Below are positions 14,160-16,838 of a stretch of DNA of 16,838 nucleotides, piece after piece. Position numbers and translations under genes: made by a program. The DNA is from Nitrospira sp. SG-bin1 (GTDB lineage: Bacteria; Nitrospirota; Nitrospiria; Nitrospirales; Nitrospiraceae), in assembly GCA_002083365.1 (NCBI GenBank), contig LVWS01000004.1, forward strand, positions 1 to 16,838, written 5' to 3'. The notes below the pieces were generated by a model. It had not been told where the DNA came from and ran no database searches. It saw nothing but the letters and a program-made list of their open reading frames with translations. Position 1 is the stretch's first letter. Every line of letters begins with the position of its first letter.

Positions 14160-14282
14160 GACCAACTCCTTTTCGTTTGAGGGGATATGAGTCGATTGAT
14201 TCGCCTCGTACACCTCCACAGACGGGAGGAGGCACCGGATATTACAGTGCAGCGGCAAAGAGAGGGGAATCTCGCGAGGCCC

Positions 14283-14873
14283 TTAGGATTCATTGCAAGT
14301 GCAGTTGAGACAACCATGCGTGCTACACACGCCGCATGAGTTCTCCAAAGTCTGTCGTAAAGCCTGCCGGGCGCGATGAAGGCGAACCGTTGCATTATTG
14401 GGCGTAATTTGCAGGTCTTTCGCGACTAGTGAGACGGTTTCTCCCGCCAAATCAATCCGTCGGATCATGTCAGAATAGCCTGGACGAAGGACCGAGATGG
14501 CGTCATCCAGGCAGCGGCATACCGTCGCTTTGACCTCATCCAGCGACGGTACATGGTCGTCGGCTAAGACCTGAGTTTGTTCCAGAAAATCGCCTCGTCT
14601 GGCTTTCTCGGATGCTTGTGAACGATAGGAATCGATCACGGTATTGCGAAGTATGCGATAAAACCACGGGACGACGCTTGCTTCATTGTTCAGCGAATGC
14701 TGTTGCTGGATAGCCTTCACCAAGCTCTGCTGAAGGAGGTCCTGGACCATGAAGTCATCCTCCACCCGGCGGCGCAAGAATGCCTCGAAGAGGGATCGAT
14801 TCTCTGTGAGTCGATGAATGACGGAGTCGGCATCAGAAGACAAGCCGTGTGGTTCCTTCTTTGGAGTAGTCAT
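14283..14873 (-). CDS. ECF sigma factor with cysteine-rich tail, CorE/ECF44-like
   Basis: This 196-residue protein has sigma region 2 (about 27-88, with DLLQQSLVKAI and VPWFYRILRNTVIDSYR). Region 4 spans about 115-178, with the HTH LAGETVSLVAKDLQITPNNATVRLHRARQ. Two features mark it as a self-sensing metal regulator of the CorE type: a CxC pair in the linker (C119, C121) and a C-terminal cysteine cluster, CGVCSTHGCLNCTC (C180, C183, C188, C191, C193, with H186). In CorE proteins these cysteines bind copper or cadmium/zinc and switch promoter binding without an anti-sigma factor. No anti-sigma gene is adjacent. The HMA chimera lies downstream and the CusC-like efflux gene is divergent; both are plausible targets. 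Confidence 0.85.
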   Translation of the reverse strand: MTTPKKEPHGLSSDADSVIHRLTENRSLFEAFLRRRVEDDFMVQDLLQQSLVKAIQQQHSLNNEASVVPWFYRILRNTVIDSYRSQASEKARRGDFLEQTQVLADDHVPSLDEVKATVCRCLDDAISVLRPGYSDMIRRIDLAGETVSLVAKDLQITPNNATVRLHRARQALRQTLENSCGVCSTHGCLNCTCNES

Positions 14874-14904
14874 GGGAACGCCCTTTCTTTACCGAATGTA
14901 TCGT

Positions 14905-14934
14905 ATTATACGCGTAGTCCTCCGCGCATGTCGG
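14905..14934 (-). promoter_or_regulatory. Possible sigma-70 promoter of the ECF sigma gene
   Basis: A perfect -10 TATAAT (14910-14905, minus strand) is preceded at 18 bases by CCGACA (14934-14929), 4 of 6 matches to -35. The -10 lies 31 bases before the sigma factor ATG. It would give basal, housekeeping transcription of the metal-sensing sigma factor. Confidence 0.5.
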
Positions 14935-15072
14935 TGGGAATTCAGTCTACTTGTGTGTGCAATTCCTGTTCGCGAGATTTACAAGATCTGCGCAGCGAGC
15001 TCTGCGCGATAGAAGAATAGACATAGGCTTGAGCTTGACGTGTCTGGTGGGATTGAGGCAAGCTAACGCGCT

Positions 15073-15447
15073 ATGAACGGTTGGATACTCGCCAAGGTGA
15101 GGATGCGGTTCTTTAGCCTGGTCCTGCTCTTCGCCCTCTGTCAGATCGTCGGGACCATGTGTACAGTTCCGGATCTATCCTTGGCCGACGATACGGCACA
15201 GCTGGATGAAGAGATGAACCATATGGCCTGTCCGATGGACGGGATCCTCATGTGTCCGCCATCGCTTATCGCGTCGCCCGAGCGTCAGATAAAGAACAGC
15301 ATGGTCGTGGTAGTTGATCCTGTTCTGTCTCTCGTCAGGGGTCCGGAAGTACCCAAGAGCATCCCTGTTGAGATGATATGGTCTTGGAGTCGCGCGTATT
15401 CCTCGGTTCCCATCTCGATAAGCTCCTCCTCGGTTCTCCGAATCTGA
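15073..15447 (+). CDS. Small secreted Met/Cys/His-rich protein, unknown function
   Basis: This 124-residue protein has a probable signal peptide (hydrophobic core FFSLVLLFALCQIVG, likely cut near residue 38). Next comes a short segment dense in possible copper ligands: M48, H50, M51, C53, M55, M60 and C61 (MNHMACPMDGILMC). The rest, through SPERQIKNSMVVVVD to SSSVLRI, has no recognised domain. It precedes the CusC-like gene by 83 bases on the same strand, so they may share an operon. A periplasmic metal-binding or metal-presenting role is inferred from the ligands and context only. The ribosome site is weak; an ATG at 15103 is an alternative start that would keep the signal peptide. TTGACG at 15035-15040 could be a -35. 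Confidence 0.65.
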   Translation: MNGWILAKVRMRFFSLVLLFALCQIVGTMCTVPDLSLADDTAQLDEEMNHMACPMDGILMCPPSLIASPERQIKNSMVVVVDPVLSLVRGPEVPKSIPVEMIWSWSRAYSSVPISISSSSVLRI

Positions 15448-15530
15448 TCGGACATCTCCGGTTTCGCCGTCCGCTGTTGGGGTGCTGAAGCGCAGCGGGC
15501 AGTGATGTCTTTTACCGTGGGAGGTGCGCC

Positions 15531-16838
15531 GTGAGACAAACTCATCGCTCTCTTGTATTCTCGCGAGTATCGGTTGCGTGGCTGATTACACTGACGCTGC
15601 TTCTGCCGTGGCCGGTCAGCGCGGCCGACGAAACGGCCGAACCCCGCTTGGATCTTGCCGGTCTCATTCGAGAATTTGAAGCCGCGAATCCTGAAATCAA
15701 GGCGGCGCGTCAGCGCTGGGAATCCGCCAAGGCGGTTGTGCCACAAGTGCAGACCTTACCGGACCCGAGACTTCAACTGGGCTATCAACGCATGCCGATG
15801 GTGCCTCCCGTGGTGGAGGGAGCGATGTATGGAGTCGGGCAAGAGATTCCTTTTCCGGGGAAACTCAAGCTGAAGGGAGAAGTGGCGCAACGTGACGCCG
15901 AACGGTTGGAACAGGAATACAATGCCATCCGCTTGAGGCTGGTGGCCGCACTGAAAGAGGCCTACTACAGCCTGCACTTCGTCCATAAGAGCATCGACAT
16001 CGTGGAGAGGAACAAAGCGTTGCTGATGCAATTCGAGAAGACGGCGAAGGCTCGATATAGTGTTGGCCAAGCCGCCCAACAGGATGTGTTCCGGGCCCAA
16101 GTCGAAATTTCACGTGTTCTGGATCGGCTGGCCGTCCTCGACCAGCAGAAGGAGAGCCTTCACGCGGCGATTAATCGTCTCCTGAATCGTCCACCCGCCG
16201 GTCCCCTCGGGACGCCGGAGGAGATCCATGTCGTGCTGTTGACGGTGCCTTTGCCGGAACTGAGCCAGCGAGCCGAGGATTTCTCACCGATTTTGAAAGC
16301 CTCCGCGAAAGGGGTGGAACGTGGGGAACAAGCGGTCTCCCTTGCACGCCGGCAGTACTTCCCGGATTTCGATATCACGGCCTTGGGGCTCCGCAACGAC
16401 AAGATCAACGATAACGGCTATCAGGTGATGCTCGGGATTAAAATTCCGCTCTTTTATCAAACGAAGCAACGCCAAGGAGTGAGGGAGGCGGTGGCCGGCT
16501 TAAACAGTGCGCACGAGGATCTGACGGCTACGCGCCAGGAGGTGTTGTTCCAAGTGAAGGATTCATTCGTCCAGGCTCAGCGAGCGGAGCGGCTCGTGAT
16601 GATCCTGCGTGATGCGATCATTCCACAGGCTACCCTTGCGTTGCGGGCTGCGCAAGCGAGCTACGCCGTTGGCAAAGTGGATTTTCTCACGCTCCTGAAC
16701 AGCCTTTTGACGTTGCAGGAAAGTGAGTTGGAGCTCCATGGAGAGATGGTCTCCCATGAGAAAGCGCTCGCGCGGTTGGAAGCCGTAACCGGTGGGCCTT
16801 TGACCGGGGTCGTCCAAGAGAGAACCCAGGGCCAATGA
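15531..16838 (+). CDS. Outer-membrane efflux protein, CusC/TolC-like
   Basis: This complete 435-residue protein starts at GTG (15531) with GGGAGGTG a few bases upstream; its TGA is the last codon of the window. A signal peptide (1-31, LLLPWPVSAAD) is followed by the duplicated outer-membrane efflux domain. Each half has long amphipathic helices (NPEIKAARQRWESAKAVVPQ; FSPILKASAKGVERGEQAV) and barrel segments (PDPRLQLGYQRM; YFPDFDITALGLRN). The motif QEIPFPGKLKLKGEVA is typical of heavy-metal CusC/CzcC subunits. There is no obvious N-terminal lipoprotein cysteine. It forms the outer-membrane duct for a tripartite RND pump; the adaptor and pump genes are expected directly after the window. Confidence 0.9.
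   Translation: MRQTHRSLVFSRVSVAWLITLTLLLPWPVSAADETAEPRLDLAGLIREFEAANPEIKAARQRWESAKAVVPQVQTLPDPRLQLGYQRMPMVPPVVEGAMYGVGQEIPFPGKLKLKGEVAQRDAERLEQEYNAIRLRLVAALKEAYYSLHFVHKSIDIVERNKALLMQFEKTAKARYSVGQAAQQDVFRAQVEISRVLDRLAVLDQQKESLHAAINRLLNRPPAGPLGTPEEIHVVLLTVPLPELSQRAEDFSPILKASAKGVERGEQAVSLARRQYFPDFDITALGLRNDKINDNGYQVMLGIKIPLFYQTKQRQGVREAVAGLNSAHEDLTATRQEVLFQVKDSFVQAQRAERLVMILRDAIIPQATLALRAAQASYAVGKVDFLTLLNSLLTLQESELELHGEMVSHEKALARLEAVTGGPLTGVVQERTQGQ

Noticed and set aside
14211..14232. CCTCC/GGAGG hairpin between the sigma gene and the HMA chimera
   Set aside because: Only five base pairs and no T-run, so not a supported terminator or riboswitch.
15285..15452. Minus-strand frame starting MSDQIRRTEEELIEMG
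   Set aside because: The peptide looks protein-like, but it is antisense to the secreted protein gene, has no good ribosome site and ends in a low-complexity threonine run.

Overview
The window looks like part of a plasmid, or an integrated plasmid-derived element, from a Gram-negative bacterium. The left half is a replication and maintenance backbone. The right half is a block of decayed genes followed by metal-handling cargo. A relative of Nitrospira (Nitrospirota) is my best guess for the host, at moderate to low confidence. The main clue is a broken chlorite dismutase whose C-terminus closely matches my memory of the Nitrospira-type enzyme. The outer-membrane receptor, TonB system and efflux genes also require a Gram-negative envelope.

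Left to right: the first 39 codons of a ParA-like ATPase (minus strand, cut by the window edge); a HigBA-type toxin-antitoxin pair with its own promoter and operator (402-1128); a RepA-type replication initiator (1259-2632, minus); an iteron origin with six direct copies, one inverted copy and a perfect DnaA box (2730-2976); a partition operon transcribed leftward as MerR-like HTH protein, ParA, ParB (5177 to 3039) from a good sigma-70 promoter; an AT-rich spacer with three palindromes that resemble parS (5312-5663); a winged-helix DNA-binding protein (5785-6474); a long perfect inverted repeat (6546-6586); and a tyrosine recombinase with all its catalytic residues (6912-8006).

From about 8007 to 9566 the sequence is a gene graveyard. 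It holds the C-terminal tail of a chlorite dismutase on the minus strand, abutting a plus-strand PAS histidine kinase broken by several small insertions and deletions.

From 9567 rightward the genes are intact again. A leftward exbB-exbD-tonB-fecA set builds an energised outer-membrane ferric-chelate uptake system, with a likely Fur box at the exbB promoter. Beyond it lie a short heavy-metal-associated protein that is a chimera with part of a CusB-type adaptor, and an ECF sigma factor with a cysteine-rich tail like the metal-sensing CorE (ECF44) group. Divergent from these are a small secreted Met/Cys/His-rich protein and a CusC/TolC-like outer-membrane efflux protein that ends exactly at the window edge. 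I infer that the cusB and cusA partners follow outside the window. The cargo thus joins iron import to copper or heavy-metal export, with the sigma factor as the likely metal switch.
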